Positions 25,335 to 33,408 of a stretch of 64,000 nt of DNA are shown one piece after another; the first letter of the stretch is position 1; every line of letters begins with the position of its first letter. Under the pieces are notes generated by a model. It did not search any database and was not told the DNA's origin. It saw nothing but the letters and a program-made list of their open reading frames with translations. Source of the stretch: Streptomyces monashensis. GTDB taxonomy: Bacteria; Actinomycetota; Actinomycetes; Streptomycetales; Streptomycetaceae. Position numbers and translations under genes: made by a program. The DNA lies in assembly GCF_001866665.1 (NCBI RefSeq), contig NZ_MLYO01000033.1:95230-159229 (forward strand), written 5' to 3'.

Positions 25335-25416
25335 CGTTCTCCCCAGGGGGCAGCCCCGCGCACCTCGGGAGATCACAGAACCGCATCTCTTCAGGGTCCC
25401 GGTCGTTTGGACATAC

Positions 25417-25821
25417 GTGCACGCATACGACACTCCTCCCCCTCGCCGAACCTCCTTCGTCTCCGTTCCGTCAGCCCGGCTGGCGCAGGACGGGGCCGTG
25501 GGGGGTTCGGCCACGCCCATCTACGACATGCTCTACGCGGAATGGGTCAAGTCCTTCCGCACGCTGCCGGGGGACCGCAGCGGGGAGGAGGGGCTGAGGT
25601 TCAGTCCCTTCGGTGAACTCCCAGGCGTGACAGGCTCGTACGGAGGCCCGCGGGCGGGGTCGTTCAGCAGCTCGTACAGCGCGTACAGCGCCGGGGCCTA
25701 CAGCGCGCGACAGCAGTCGCAGTGGCAGCGGATCGGCACGATCGGGCGGCCCCACCCGCACGACACCGGGATGCACTACGTCGCCCCGGCCCTGCCGCCG
25801 GGACCGCGACAGGGCGCGTGA
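25417..25821 (+). CDS. Uncharacterised 134-residue protein
   Basis: The protein contains GGSATPIYDMLYAEWVKSFRTLPGDRSGEEGL, an SYSAYSAGAYSARQQSQWQR low-complexity stretch, and ends MHYVAPALPPGPRQGA. It is soluble with no recognisable domain; the TPIYD segment recalls small Ser/Tyr-rich Streptomyces proteins. I cannot assign a function. The GTG at 25417 (VHAYDTPPP) has no clear ribosome site, and the true start may be further in, for instance near the ATG at 25528. It ends nine bases before a strong terminator shared with der. Confidence 0.6.
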   Translation: MHAYDTPPPRRTSFVSVPSARLAQDGAVGGSATPIYDMLYAEWVKSFRTLPGDRSGEEGLRFSPFGELPGVTGSYGGPRAGSFSSSYSAYSAGAYSARQQSQWQRIGTIGRPHPHDTGMHYVAPALPPGPRQGA

Positions 25822-25829
25822 GGTACGGC

Positions 25830-25870
25830 GAGGGCGGCCCCCCGGCCTTCTCGGTCGGGGGGCCGCCCTC
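25830..25870. terminator. Bidirectional terminator between two convergent genes
   Basis: GAGGGCGGCCCCCCG and CGGGGGGCCGCCCTC form a perfect 15-bp stem around an 11-base loop. It serves the plus-strand gene ending at 25821 and der ending at 25885. Confidence 0.87.
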
Positions 25871-25884
25871 GTGCCGTACGGCGG

Positions 25885-27378
25885 TTACTTCTTCTTCTGG
25901 CCGCGCTTCTCGCGCACCCGCACCGAGATGTGGATCGGGGTGCCCTCGAAGCCGAACTCCTCGCGCAGTCGGCGCTCGATGAAGCGGCGGTAGCCCGCCT
26001 CGATGAAGCCGGAGGCGAAGAGGACGAAGCGCGGGGGCTTGGTGCCGGCCTGGGTGCCGAACAGGATGCGGGGCTGCTTGCCGCCGCGGACCGGGTGCGG
26101 GTGGGCCGAGACCAGCTCGCCGAGGAAGGCGTTCAGGCGGCCCGTGGGGACGCGGGTCTCCCAGCCGGCGAGGGCGGTCTCGATCGCCGGGACCAGCTTC
26201 TCCATGTGCCGGCCGGTGCGCGCCGAGACGTTCACGCGCGGGGCCCAGGCGACCTGGCCCAGCTCGGTCTCGATCTCGCGCTCCAGGTAGTAGCGGCGCT
26301 CCTCGTCGAGGGTGTCCCACTTGTTGAAGGCGAGGACGACCGCGCGGCCCGCCTCGACGGCCATGGTGACGATCCGCTGGTCCTGCACCGAGATGTTCTC
26401 GGCGGCGTCGATCAGGATGACCGCGACCTCGGCCTTCTCCACGGCGGCCGCCGTGCGCAGCGAGGCGTAGTAGTCGGCGCCCTGCTGGAGGTGGACGCGC
26501 TTGCGGATGCCGGCGGTGTCCACGAACTTCCAGGTGACGCCGCCGAGTTCGATCAGCTCGTCGACCGGGTCGCGGGTGGTGCCCGCCAGCTCGTTGACGA
26601 CGACGCGCTCCTCGCCGGCGACCTTGTTCAGCAGCGAGGACTTGCCGACGTTCGGGCGGCCGATGAGCGCGATGCGGCGGGGGCCGCCGATCGCGGTGCC
26701 GAAGCTCTGCGCGGGCGCCTCGGGCAGCGCCTCCAGGACGGCGTCCAGCATGTCGCCGGTGCCCCGGCCGTGCAGCGCGGAGACGGGGTGCGGCTCGCCG
26801 AGGCCGAGGTTCCACAGGTAGGCCGCGTCGGCCTCGCCGCTCGGGCCGTCGACCTTGTTGGCGCACAGCACGACCGGCTTGCCGGCCTTGCGCAGCAGCC
26901 GGACGACCGCCTCGTCGGTGTCGGTCGCGCCGACCTTGGCGTCCACGACGAAGACGACCGCGTCGGCCGCCTCGATCGCGTACTCGGCCTGGGCGGCGAC
27001 GGAGGCGTCGATGCCGAGGACGTCCTGCTCCCAGCCGCCGGTGTCGACGACCTTGAAGCGGCGGCCGGCCCACTCGGCCTCGTAGGTGACGCGGTCGCGG
27101 GTGACGCCGGGCTTGTCCTCGACGACGGCCTCGCGGCGGCCGATGATCCGGTTCACCAGGGTCGACTTGCCGACATTGGGACGGCCGACGACGGCGAGCA
27201 CGGGCAGCGGGCCGTGGCCCGCCGCCTCGATGGCGCCCTCGACGTCCTCGATGTCGAAGCCCTCTTCCGCGGCGAGCTCCATGAACTCCGCGTACTCGGC
27301 GTCACCGAGAGCCCCGTGGTCGTACTCGTGCGCGTCCTCGTACGCGGCCGAGCCGTCGGGCTGGATGTCGTCGTTCAT
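25885..27378 (-). CDS. der: Ribosome-assembly GTPase Der (EngA)
   Basis: The 497-residue protein has two tandem GTPase domains, each with GRPNVGKS (about residues 65 and 237), DTGGW or DTAGI as G3, and NKVD or NKWD as G4. A C-terminal KH-like domain (RLNAFLGELVSAHPHPVRGGKQPRILFGTQ) ends in a Lys-rich tail. Der acts in 50S subunit maturation. An acidic N-terminal extension of about 55 residues, common in actinobacteria, precedes the first G domain. The start is ATG 27378. It is downstream of the plsC-like and cmk genes. Confidence 0.97.
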   Translation of the reverse strand: MNDDIQPDGSAAYEDAHEYDHGALGDAEYAEFMELAAEEGFDIEDVEGAIEAAGHGPLPVLAVVGRPNVGKSTLVNRIIGRREAVVEDKPGVTRDRVTYEAEWAGRRFKVVDTGGWEQDVLGIDASVAAQAEYAIEAADAVVFVVDAKVGATDTDEAVVRLLRKAGKPVVLCANKVDGPSGEADAAYLWNLGLGEPHPVSALHGRGTGDMLDAVLEALPEAPAQSFGTAIGGPRRIALIGRPNVGKSSLLNKVAGEERVVVNELAGTTRDPVDELIELGGVTWKFVDTAGIRKRVHLQQGADYYASLRTAAAVEKAEVAVILIDAAENISVQDQRIVTMAVEAGRAVVLAFNKWDTLDEERRYYLEREIETELGQVAWAPRVNVSARTGRHMEKLVPAIETALAGWETRVPTGRLNAFLGELVSAHPHPVRGGKQPRILFGTQAGTKPPRFVLFASGFIEAGYRRFIERRLREEFGFEGTPIHISVRVREKRGQKKK

Positions 27379-27456
27379 GAAGTCCGTACCTCGTCGTTCA
27401 TTCGTGGTGATCGGTGGACCGGCCCAGCCTGGGCTGATCCACTACTCAAGTGTCGC

Positions 27457-28107
27457 TTAGCGCCCGGTCAGGCGCCTGGCGTTTTCCAGGTGGCTGGTGA
27501 GCTGCTTCTGGATGCGCTCGGTCGCCTCGTCCAGCGCCCTGCGCGTGCGCCGCCCGGTGCGGTCGCCCGCGTCGAAGGGGTCGCCGAAGACGACGTCGAC
27601 ACGGGAGCGCAGCGGGGGCAGCGCCTTTATCAACCGCCCCGGCTCCTCCGCGCTTCCCAGTACGGCGATGGGCACGATCGGCGCCCCGCTGCGTACGGCG
27701 AAGTAGGCGAGCCCGGCGCGCAGCGAGGCGAAGTCGCCCTCGCCCCGGGTGCCCTCCGGAAAGATGCCCAGCACGCCGCCGGCCTCCAGCACGCCGAGCG
27801 CGCGGGTGATGGCGGTGCGGTCGGCCGTGGTGCGGTCCACCTTCAGCTGGCCGATGCCGGTCAGGAAGGAGCCCAGCAGGCCGACGAACGCCTCCTGCTT
27901 GATCAGGAAGTGCGTCGGCCGGGGTGCCACGCCCATGACCATCGGGCCGTCGACGTTGTGGGAGTGGTTCACCGCGAAGATCACCGGACCGGTGGCCGGC
28001 ACCTTCCAGGCGCCGAGCACCCGCGGCTTCCACAGCCCGTACATCAGGCCGACGCCGATGCGCCGCCCGACCTCGGCGCCCCTTGGGGAGGGAACCGGCT
28101 CGCTCAC
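27457..28107 (-). CDS. Lysophospholipid acyltransferase (PlsC family)
   Basis: This 216-residue protein has the acyltransferase motifs VNHSHNVDGP (the HxxxxD catalytic pair), FPEGTRGEGDFASLRAGLAYFA and APIVPIAVLGS. It probably acylates 1-acyl-glycerol-3-phosphate at the membrane surface. The GTG start at 28107 overlaps the cmk stop as GTGA, so translation is coupled. The cmk-plsC-der order is common in actinobacteria. Confidence 0.92.
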   Translation of the reverse strand: MSEPVPSPRGAEVGRRIGVGLMYGLWKPRVLGAWKVPATGPVIFAVNHSHNVDGPMVMGVAPRPTHFLIKQEAFVGLLGSFLTGIGQLKVDRTTADRTAITRALGVLEAGGVLGIFPEGTRGEGDFASLRAGLAYFAVRSGAPIVPIAVLGSAEEPGRLIKALPPLRSRVDVVFGDPFDAGDRTGRRTRRALDEATERIQKQLTSHLENARRLTGR

Positions 28108-28799
28108 TTCCCGGCCCGCTTCTCCTCGACCAGGGTGACGACGCACTCGATGACCTGGGCGAGGGTCAGCTCGGTGGTGTCCACCTCGACCGCGTCGTCC
28201 GCCTTGGCGAGCGGCGAGGTCTTGCGGGAGGAGTCGGCCGCGTCCCGCTTGATCAGCGCCTCACGGGTGGCGTGGACGTCGGCGCCCTTCAGCTCGCCGC
28301 TGCGGCGGGCCGCACGGGCCTCCGGGGAGGCGGTGAGGAAGATCTTCAGGTCGGCGTCGGGCAGGACGGTCGTACCGATGTCCCGGCCCTCGACGACGAT
28401 GCCCCGCTCCGCGCCGGCGGCGATCGAGCGCTGGAGCTCGGTGATCAGGGTGCGCACCTCGGGCACCGCGCTGACCGCGCTGACCCTGGAGGTGACCTCC
28501 TGGGTGCGGATCGGACCGGCCACGTCCACGCCGTCGACCGTGATGGTCGGCTTGTCCGGGTCGGTGCCGGAGACGATCTCCGGCTTGCCGGCCACGGCGG
28601 CGATGGCGGTCGGGTCCTCCAGGTCGATGCCGTTGGTCACCATCCACCAGGTGATCGCCCGGTACTGGGCGCCGGTGTCCAGGTAGCTCAGGCCGAGCTG
28701 GGCGGCCACGGCCTTCGACGTGCTCGACTTGCCCGTGCCGGAGGGCCCGTCGATCGCGACGATCACGGGCTTGGCGGTCGGGGCGGCGCCGTTTTCCAC
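28104..28799 (-). CDS. cmk: Cytidylate kinase
   Basis: This 231-residue (d)CMP kinase carries the P-loop AIDGPSGTGKSSTSKAVA near residue 15, YLDTGAQYRAITWWM, the CMP-binding VVEGRDIGTTVLPDADLKIFL and the lid-like region near RDAADSSRKTSPLAKADDA. It phosphorylates CMP and dCMP with ATP. The GTG at 28799 follows AAGGTG. The final codons overlap the plsC-like gene. It lies downstream of tyrA with about 100 bases between. Confidence 0.96.
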   Translation of the reverse strand: MENGAAPTAKPVIVAIDGPSGTGKSSTSKAVAAQLGLSYLDTGAQYRAITWWMVTNGIDLEDPTAIAAVAGKPEIVSGTDPDKPTITVDGVDVAGPIRTQEVTSRVSAVSAVPEVRTLITELQRSIAAGAERGIVVEGRDIGTTVLPDADLKIFLTASPEARAARRSGELKGADVHATREALIKRDAADSSRKTSPLAKADDAVEVDTTELTLAQVIECVVTLVEEKRAGK

Positions 28800-28901
28800 G
28801 GAGGGACACCTTCCTGGTGCGGTGTGGGCGGGGTGCGGGGAGCGAGTGCGCCCTGCACAAGGTTACTGGGTGCGGGTCACTCGTCCGGACGCGTGCGCCC
28901 G

Positions 28902-29987
28902 CTACTGCCGCAGCGCCCAGCCGCGCTCCCGCAGCGCGGCGCTCAGCACCGGTACCGCCTTGGGCTCCACCATCAGCTGCACCAGACCGGCCTGCTGACC
29001 CGTCGCGTGCTCGATGCGGACGTCCTCGATGTTGACCCCGGCCGCTCCCGCGTCGGCGAAGATCCGGGCCAGCTGGCCCGGCTGGTCGTCGATCAGGACC
29101 GCCACGACCTCGTAGGCCCGCGGCGCGGACCCGTGCTTGCCGGGCACCCGCACCCGGCCGGCGTTGCCGCGGCGCAGCACGTCCTCGATGCCGGCGGTGC
29201 CCTCGTGCCGCTTGGCGTCGTCGGAGGACTGGAGGGCGCGCAGGGCCTCGACGGTCTCGTCCAGGTCGGCGGCGACGTCGGAGAGCAGGTCGGCGACCGG
29301 GCCGGGGTTGGCGGACAGGATGTCGATCCACATGCCCGGGTCGGAGGCGGCGATCCGGGTCACGTCCCGGATGCCCTGCCCGCACAGCCGTACGGCGGCC
29401 TCCTCGGCGTGCTCCAGGCGGGCGGCGACCATGCTGGACACCAGCTGGGGCATGTGGGAGACGAGGGCGACGGCGCGGTCGTGGGCGACGGCGTCCATGA
29501 CGACCGGCACGGCCCGGCAGTGCGAGACCAGCTCCAGGGCGAGGTTCAGCACCTCGGTGTCGGTGTCCCGGGTCGGGGTGAGCACCCAGGGGCGGCCCTC
29601 GAAGAGGTCGGCGGTCGCGGCCAGCGGGCCCGACTTCTCCCGGCCGGACATGGGGTGGCTGCCGAGGTACGTCGACAGGTCCAGGCCGAGCGCCTCCAGC
29701 TCGCGGCGGGGGGCGCCCTTGACGCTGGCCACGTCGAGGTAGCCGCGGGCCACGCCGCGGCGCATGGCGTCGGCGAGCACGCCGGCGACGTGCGCGGGCG
29801 GTGCGGCGACGATCGCGAGGTCGACCGGGCCGTCGGGGGCCTCGTCGCTGCCGGCGCCCAGCGCGGCGGCCGTACGGGCCTGCCCGGGGTCGTGGTCGGC
29901 GAGGTGGACGGTGACGCCGCGCCGGGTGAGGGCCAGGGCGGCGGAGGTACCGATGAGGCCGGTGCCGATGACGAGTGCGGTTCTCAC
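28902..29987 (-). CDS. tyrA: Prephenate dehydrogenase
   Basis: The 361-residue enzyme has an N-terminal NAD-binding fold (ALVIGTGLIGTSAALAL), the active-site region YLGSHPMSGREKSGP with the conserved His near residue 112, and MVAARLEHAEEAAVRLCGQGIRDVTRIAASDP. A C-terminal ACT domain (VVAVLIDDQPGQLARIFADAGAAGVNIEDVRIEHATG) likely binds tyrosine for feedback. It converts prephenate to 4-hydroxyphenylpyruvate. Its GTG start overlaps the chorismate mutase stop (GTGA), pairing two consecutive steps of the pathway. Confidence 0.95.
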   Translation of the reverse strand: MRTALVIGTGLIGTSAALALTRRGVTVHLADHDPGQARTAAALGAGSDEAPDGPVDLAIVAAPPAHVAGVLADAMRRGVARGYLDVASVKGAPRRELEALGLDLSTYLGSHPMSGREKSGPLAATADLFEGRPWVLTPTRDTDTEVLNLALELVSHCRAVPVVMDAVAHDRAVALVSHMPQLVSSMVAARLEHAEEAAVRLCGQGIRDVTRIAASDPGMWIDILSANPGPVADLLSDVAADLDETVEALRALQSSDDAKRHEGTAGIEDVLRRGNAGRVRVPGKHGSAPRAYEVVAVLIDDQPGQLARIFADAGAAGVNIEDVRIEHATGQQAGLVQLMVEPKAVPVLSAALRERGWALRQ

Positions 29988-30352
29988 TGGGCGATGTCCT
30001 TGCGCAGGGCGGCCGCGGCACCGAGGTAGACGTGCGCGATGGCGGCGCGCGGCTTGTCGGACTCGACGTGGGCGAGGACCCGGACGACCCGGGGCATGGC
30101 ACCCGCGACGTCCAGTTCCTGGGCGCAGATCAGGGGTACGTCGGCGAAGTGGCTGCCGAGCCCCCGGGCGGCGGCGGCCGGGAAGTCGCTGTGCAGGTCG
30201 GGGGTGGCCGTGAACCAGATGCTGATCAGGTCGTCGGCGGTCAGTTCGTTGCGCTCCAGGATGGCGGTGAGCAGGGCTGCGACCTGCTCGTCCATGTGCG
30301 CGGCCTCGTCCCGGTCCAGTTGGACGGCCCCACGGACCGCTCGTACCGCCAC
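29984..30352 (-). CDS. aroH: Chorismate mutase, AroH class
   Basis: This 122-residue protein has the AroH fold features: VRAVRGAVQLDRDEAAHMDE at the N-terminus, ERNELTADDLISIWFTATPDLHSDFPA and VPLICAQELDVAGAMPRVVRVLAHVE. The Arg in RGAV and the Arg of PRVVRVL match AroH active-site residues. It makes prephenate from chorismate for the adjacent TyrA. The GTG at 30352 follows AAGGAG seven bases upstream; an ATG at 30373 is an alternative. The gene is coupled to tyrA by GTGA. Confidence 0.93.
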   Translation of the reverse strand: MAVRAVRGAVQLDRDEAAHMDEQVAALLTAILERNELTADDLISIWFTATPDLHSDFPAAAARGLGSHFADVPLICAQELDVAGAMPRVVRVLAHVESDKPRAAIAHVYLGAAAALRKDIAQ

Positions 30353-30496
30353 GGCGCTGCTCCTTGCTGACATGCGGATTGTTGTTGGTCCGTCCAGCGT
30401 AGTCAGCCGGGGCGGGCCGGGCGCGCGGCGCTCGATCACTGAGACGATGCGAAGCGTCCGGGACATCCCGGTTTCGACGTCGGTACGGAGGGCGGC

Positions 30497-30892
30497 ATGG
30501 CCGAGGGCACGAAGCGGCGCACGGTTCTGGTGACGGGGGCGGCGGTACTGGCCGTACCCCTCGCGGCCTGCGGCGGCAACAAGTCCGGCAGCAACGAGAG
30601 CAGCGGCCGCACGCTGGGCGACACCGGCGAGATCCCGGAGGGCGGCGGCAAGGTCTTCAAGGATCAGAAGGTCGTCGTCACACAGCCGGCCAAGGGCGAC
30701 TTCAAGGCCTTCTCCGCGATCTGCACGCACGAGGGCTGCACGGTGAGCCGGGTCGCCGACGGCACCATCGACTGCCCGTGCCACGGCAGCAGGTTCCACA
30801 TCGCCGACGGCTCGGTGGCCCACGGCCCCGCGAAGAGGCCCCTGCCGCCGAAGTCGATCAAGGTGAAGGGAAATTCGATCCAGCTGGCGTGA
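30497..30892 (+). CDS. Rieske [2Fe-2S] lipoprotein
   Basis: The 131-residue precursor starts with KRRTVLVTGAAVLAVPLAAC, a lipobox with Cys25 as lipidation site (the twin-Arg hints at Tat export). The mature part is a Rieske domain: CTHEGC with Cys75, His77 and Cys80, and CPCHGSRF with Cys92, Cys94 and His95. Cys75, His77, Cys92 and His95 would bind the cluster, and Cys80-Cys94 would form the disulfide, as in high-potential Rieske proteins. The partner enzyme is unknown. It is divergent from aroH. Confidence 0.92.
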   Translation: MAEGTKRRTVLVTGAAVLAVPLAACGGNKSGSNESSGRTLGDTGEIPEGGGKVFKDQKVVVTQPAKGDFKAFSAICTHEGCTVSRVADGTIDCPCHGSRFHIADGSVAHGPAKRPLPPKSIKVKGNSIQLA

Positions 30893-30913
30893 GGGCCCGC
30901 GTACGCTCCGGGC

Positions 30914-31606
30914 ATGCGGCCCACCGACCTCGTTCGCGAGCACACGATCTACGCCTGTGTGATGGGTTCCCGCGCCTTCGGCCTGGCCACGGACGCGAGC
31001 GACACCGACCGGCGCGGGGTGTTCCTGGCACCCACTCCCCTGTTCTGGCGGTTCGAGAAGCCGCCGACGCATGTCGAGGGGCCGGGCGAGGAGCAGTTCT
31101 CCTGGGAGCTGGAGCGGTTCTGCGAGCTGGCGCTGCGCGGCAACCCGAACATCCTGGAGTGCCTGCACTCCCCGCTGGTGGAGCACGTGGACGACACCGG
31201 CCGGGAGCTGCTGTCGCTGCGCGGCGCCTTCCTGTCCCGCCGGACGTACGACACCTTCACGCGCTACGCCCTCGGCCAGCGCAGGAAGCTCGACGCCGAC
31301 GTGCGCACGACGGGTGCCCCGCGCTGGAAGCACGCCATGCATCTGCTGCGGCTGCTGACGAGCGCGCGGGACCTGCTGCGCACCGGCGAGCTGCGCATCG
31401 ACGTGGGCGAGCAGCGCGAGCCGCTGCTCGCGGTCAGGCGCGGCGAGGTCTCCTGGCCACAGGTCGAGGCCCGGATGGCCCGGCTGGCGGCGGAGACGGA
31501 AGAGGCCCTGCACCGCACACCGCTGCCGCCGGAGCCGGACGGCGCCCGGGTGTCCGACTTCCTGTTCCGCACCCGCCGCGCCTCCGCACTCGCCGGACGG
31601 CCCTAG
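30914..31606 (+). CDS. COG3541-type nucleotidyltransferase
   Basis: This 230-residue protein has a minimal nucleotidyltransferase motif GSRAFGLATDASDTDRRGVF (GS...DxD) near residue 19, followed by FSWELERFCELALRGNPNILECLHSP, and helical regions with RRTYDTFTRYALGQ and RWKHAMHLLRLL. The family (YcgL-like) transfers nucleotides to unknown targets. The ATG at 30914 lies 21 bases after the Rieske stop, so it could be co-transcribed with it. A second, divergent relative is encoded on the opposite strand about 230 bases downstream, with a MITE-like element between. Confidence 0.85.
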   Translation: MRPTDLVREHTIYACVMGSRAFGLATDASDTDRRGVFLAPTPLFWRFEKPPTHVEGPGEEQFSWELERFCELALRGNPNILECLHSPLVEHVDDTGRELLSLRGAFLSRRTYDTFTRYALGQRRKLDADVRTTGAPRWKHAMHLLRLLTSARDLLRTGELRIDVGEQREPLLAVRRGEVSWPQVEARMARLAAETEEALHRTPLPPEPDGARVSDFLFRTRRASALAGRP

Positions 31607-31607
31607 G

Positions 31608-31803
31608 CCTGTCGTCACACTCCCGCCTGCCCCGCGACGCCATGCACGCTCCCCCAGCCTTCGGCCGGGGGTGCCCCCACGCGCCGCACCGGGCCCCGGC
31701 CCAAGTACATCCAGTACGGGGGCCAAGGCCCGGCACGCCGACAGCACGCACCTGACGCCGCGAGGCCCGCCCTCCGGGCGGACGGCGGGAGTCTGACGAC
31801 AGG
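31608..31803. mobile_element. MITE-like element (196 bp)
   Basis: CCTGTCGTCACACTCCCGCC (31608-31627) and GGCGGGAGTCTGACGACAGG (31784-31803) are terminal inverted repeats matching at 19 of 20 positions. The interior has no reading frame but holds GC-rich hairpins, including one around CCCCCAGCC and GGCCGGGGG. It starts two bases after the stop of the nucleotidyltransferase gene. It resembles short non-autonomous repeats recalled from Streptomyces genomes. I could not see a convincing target duplication. Confidence 0.75.
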
Positions 31804-31833
31804 ACCCAGCCGCCGGACCGCCCCGCAGAGTCG

Positions 31834-32580
31834 TCAGTTCTCCAGCCGGACGCGGACCACGAAGTCGTGCAGGGCGTCGTGGGCGCCGTGCGCGTCCGGG
31901 AGGACCGAGGCGGCCTGGGCCTCGTCGAGGACGGCGTGCAGCCGCTCCACATCGGCCTCCACGCGCGCGTGCACGAGGCCCTCGGCCTTCCCGTGCTCCC
32001 GTTCCCGCTTGGCGGCTATCAGCTCGGGCAGATAGCCGGGCGCGTCGATCTCGTCCAGCAGGGTGGGCAGATGGGCCTGGACCCGGCCGCTGCGCATGAG
32101 GTGGATGCCGGTGAGCAGCACCCGGAACGTGTAGAGCAGCGGCTTGAGTTCGCCGGTCTTCTCGAACAGCCGCCACTGGGTCACCGCGAACCCCCGGTAG
32201 TGGTGGGCGTGGTGGCTGGTGAGGACGGCGGGCGCCAGCGCGGCCAGCTCCCGGTGCGTGTCACCGGTGTGCACGACCAGGGACGAGAGCAGCTGCTCCA
32301 GCACATAGCCGTTGCGGCGGAGCATCAGCCGTACGAACTTGCGCAGGTCGTGGGTGACAAGATCCAGCTCGACGCCGTAGCGCACCCAGGCCCGCGAGCG
32401 GGTCTCCTCCGGCTCGCGCAGGCCGACGAGGTCGGCGACGGGGAGCAGATGGACGCCGCGCAGGTCCACGTCGGAGTCCTGCGAGGGGAAGCCGTAGAGA
32501 TGGGCTCCGGAGACGGTCGCGAACAGCAGCGGGTCGGGCTGTTCCGCGACCACGGGCGCGAGGTCGAGGTCTTCGATCAT
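31834..32580 (-). CDS. Second COG3541-type nucleotidyltransferase
   Basis: The 248-residue protein contains TVSGAHLYGFPSQDSDVDLRGVH, the nucleotidyltransferase GS/DxD signature (SG...DSDVD) near residue 27, then ELDLVTHDLRKFVRLMLRRNGYVLEQLLS and helical segments with HHYRGFAVTQWRLFE and YTFRVLLTGIHLM. It belongs to the same family as the gene at 30914 but is only distantly similar. The ATG at 32580 has a weak ribosome site and lies four bases past the stop of the ADP-ribosylglycohydrolase remnant, so the two are one unit. Confidence 0.85.
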   Translation of the reverse strand: MIEDLDLAPVVAEQPDPLLFATVSGAHLYGFPSQDSDVDLRGVHLLPVADLVGLREPEETRSRAWVRYGVELDLVTHDLRKFVRLMLRRNGYVLEQLLSSLVVHTGDTHRELAALAPAVLTSHHAHHYRGFAVTQWRLFEKTGELKPLLYTFRVLLTGIHLMRSGRVQAHLPTLLDEIDAPGYLPELIAAKREREHGKAEGLVHARVEADVERLHAVLDEAQAASVLPDAHGAHDALHDFVVRVRLEN

Positions 32581-32584
32581 GGAC

Positions 32585-33332
32585 TCAAGCGTCCCAGAGC
32601 GTCCCCGGCGCCAACAGGTCGCCCCGGTACTCGATCCGCCCGGTCCGGTCGGCGGACCGGGCGTCCGCGCCCGGCCACGCGCCCGCGAAGGCGCCGGTGA
32701 GACAGGCGATGGAGTCGGAGTCACCGGCGGTGCAGGCGGCCCGGCGCAGGGCGGTGACGGGCTCGTCGGGGAAGAGCGGGAAGCACAGCAGCCCGGTGGC
32801 GAGGGCTTCCTCGGCGATCCGGCCCTCGCCGCCGGCCTGGCACGGGTCGGTCGCCGGGGAGACGGTCCGCACGGCTTCCTGGAGCCGGTCGAGAACGGCG
32901 AGGCACTCGTCCCGGCCGCGTGCGACGAAGTGCTCGGGGCTCGGGTCCTGGGAGCGGGTCCACAGGTCGTCGAGCCAGGTGTGGTGGTACCGCGTGCGGT
33001 GGTCGACGGCGTACGCGCGCAGCTGTCCGACGAGTCCGGCCGGGTCGGTGTCCGCGGCCGGCAGGCGGACGGCGTGGGCGGTGGGGTGGGAGGCGGCGAG
33101 CACGGACTGCAACGGGGCGGCGCCTGCGCGCTGTTCGTCGCGCAGGCCGGGGACGAGCCCGATCGGGGCGACGCGCAGGGTGGCGCCGTAGCCCTTGGAG
33201 CCGGCCTGGCCGGCGTCCTGCCGGCGCGGGCCCTCCTCCTTGCGCAGCCGGCGGGCGGTCAGGCGGGTGTCAGCCGAGGGCGTCCCCGAGGGCGAGGCCG
33301 AGCAGCGCTCCGGTTGCGGCACGTTCGGACAC
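32585..33332 (-). pseudogene. ADP-ribosylglycohydrolase remnant, deleted and frameshifted
   Basis: The C-terminal part reads as an ADP-ribosylglycohydrolase: GSKGYGATLRVAPIGLV, AYAVDHRTRYHHTWLDDLW and the metal site TAGDSDSIACLTGAFAGA. The family N-terminus ALLGLALGDALG is present too, but in a different frame, starting at the GTG at 33332 and stopping at 33270. About 100 residues that should follow, including the N-terminal DDT metal motif, are missing, and a segment after ASHPTA also seems lost. A longer ORF from 33349 exists but starts inside a hairpin and lacks the signature. I call it a pseudogene; the downstream nucleotidyltransferase is intact. Confidence 0.8.
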
Positions 33333-33334
33333 AC

Positions 33335-33383
33335 GATCACCGCCCCCACTTATCGTCACCATGACAAAGTGGGGGCGGTGATC
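33335..33383 (-). terminator. 17-bp stem hairpin after rluB
   Basis: GATCACCGCCCCCACTT pairs perfectly with AAGTGGGGGCGGTGATC across 15 bases. It lies 26 bases past the rluB stop and ends three bases before the start codon of the ADP-ribosylglycohydrolase remnant, so it may act as terminator, attenuator or operator. Confidence 0.7.
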
Positions 33384-33408
33384 ACTGCACGGCGTTTGCG
33401 GGGCCGGC

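Noticed and set aside
25930..28686. 918-codon frame opposite der, plsC-like and cmk
   Set aside because: The opposite strand encodes three recognisable proteins; the frame is rich in Gly, Asp and Val from codon mirroring.
33270..33349. Longer start at 33349 for the ADP-ribosylglycohydrolase, making an intact 254-residue gene
   Set aside because: It begins inside a hairpin and replaces the conserved family N-terminus, which is present in another frame; the decay explanation fits better.
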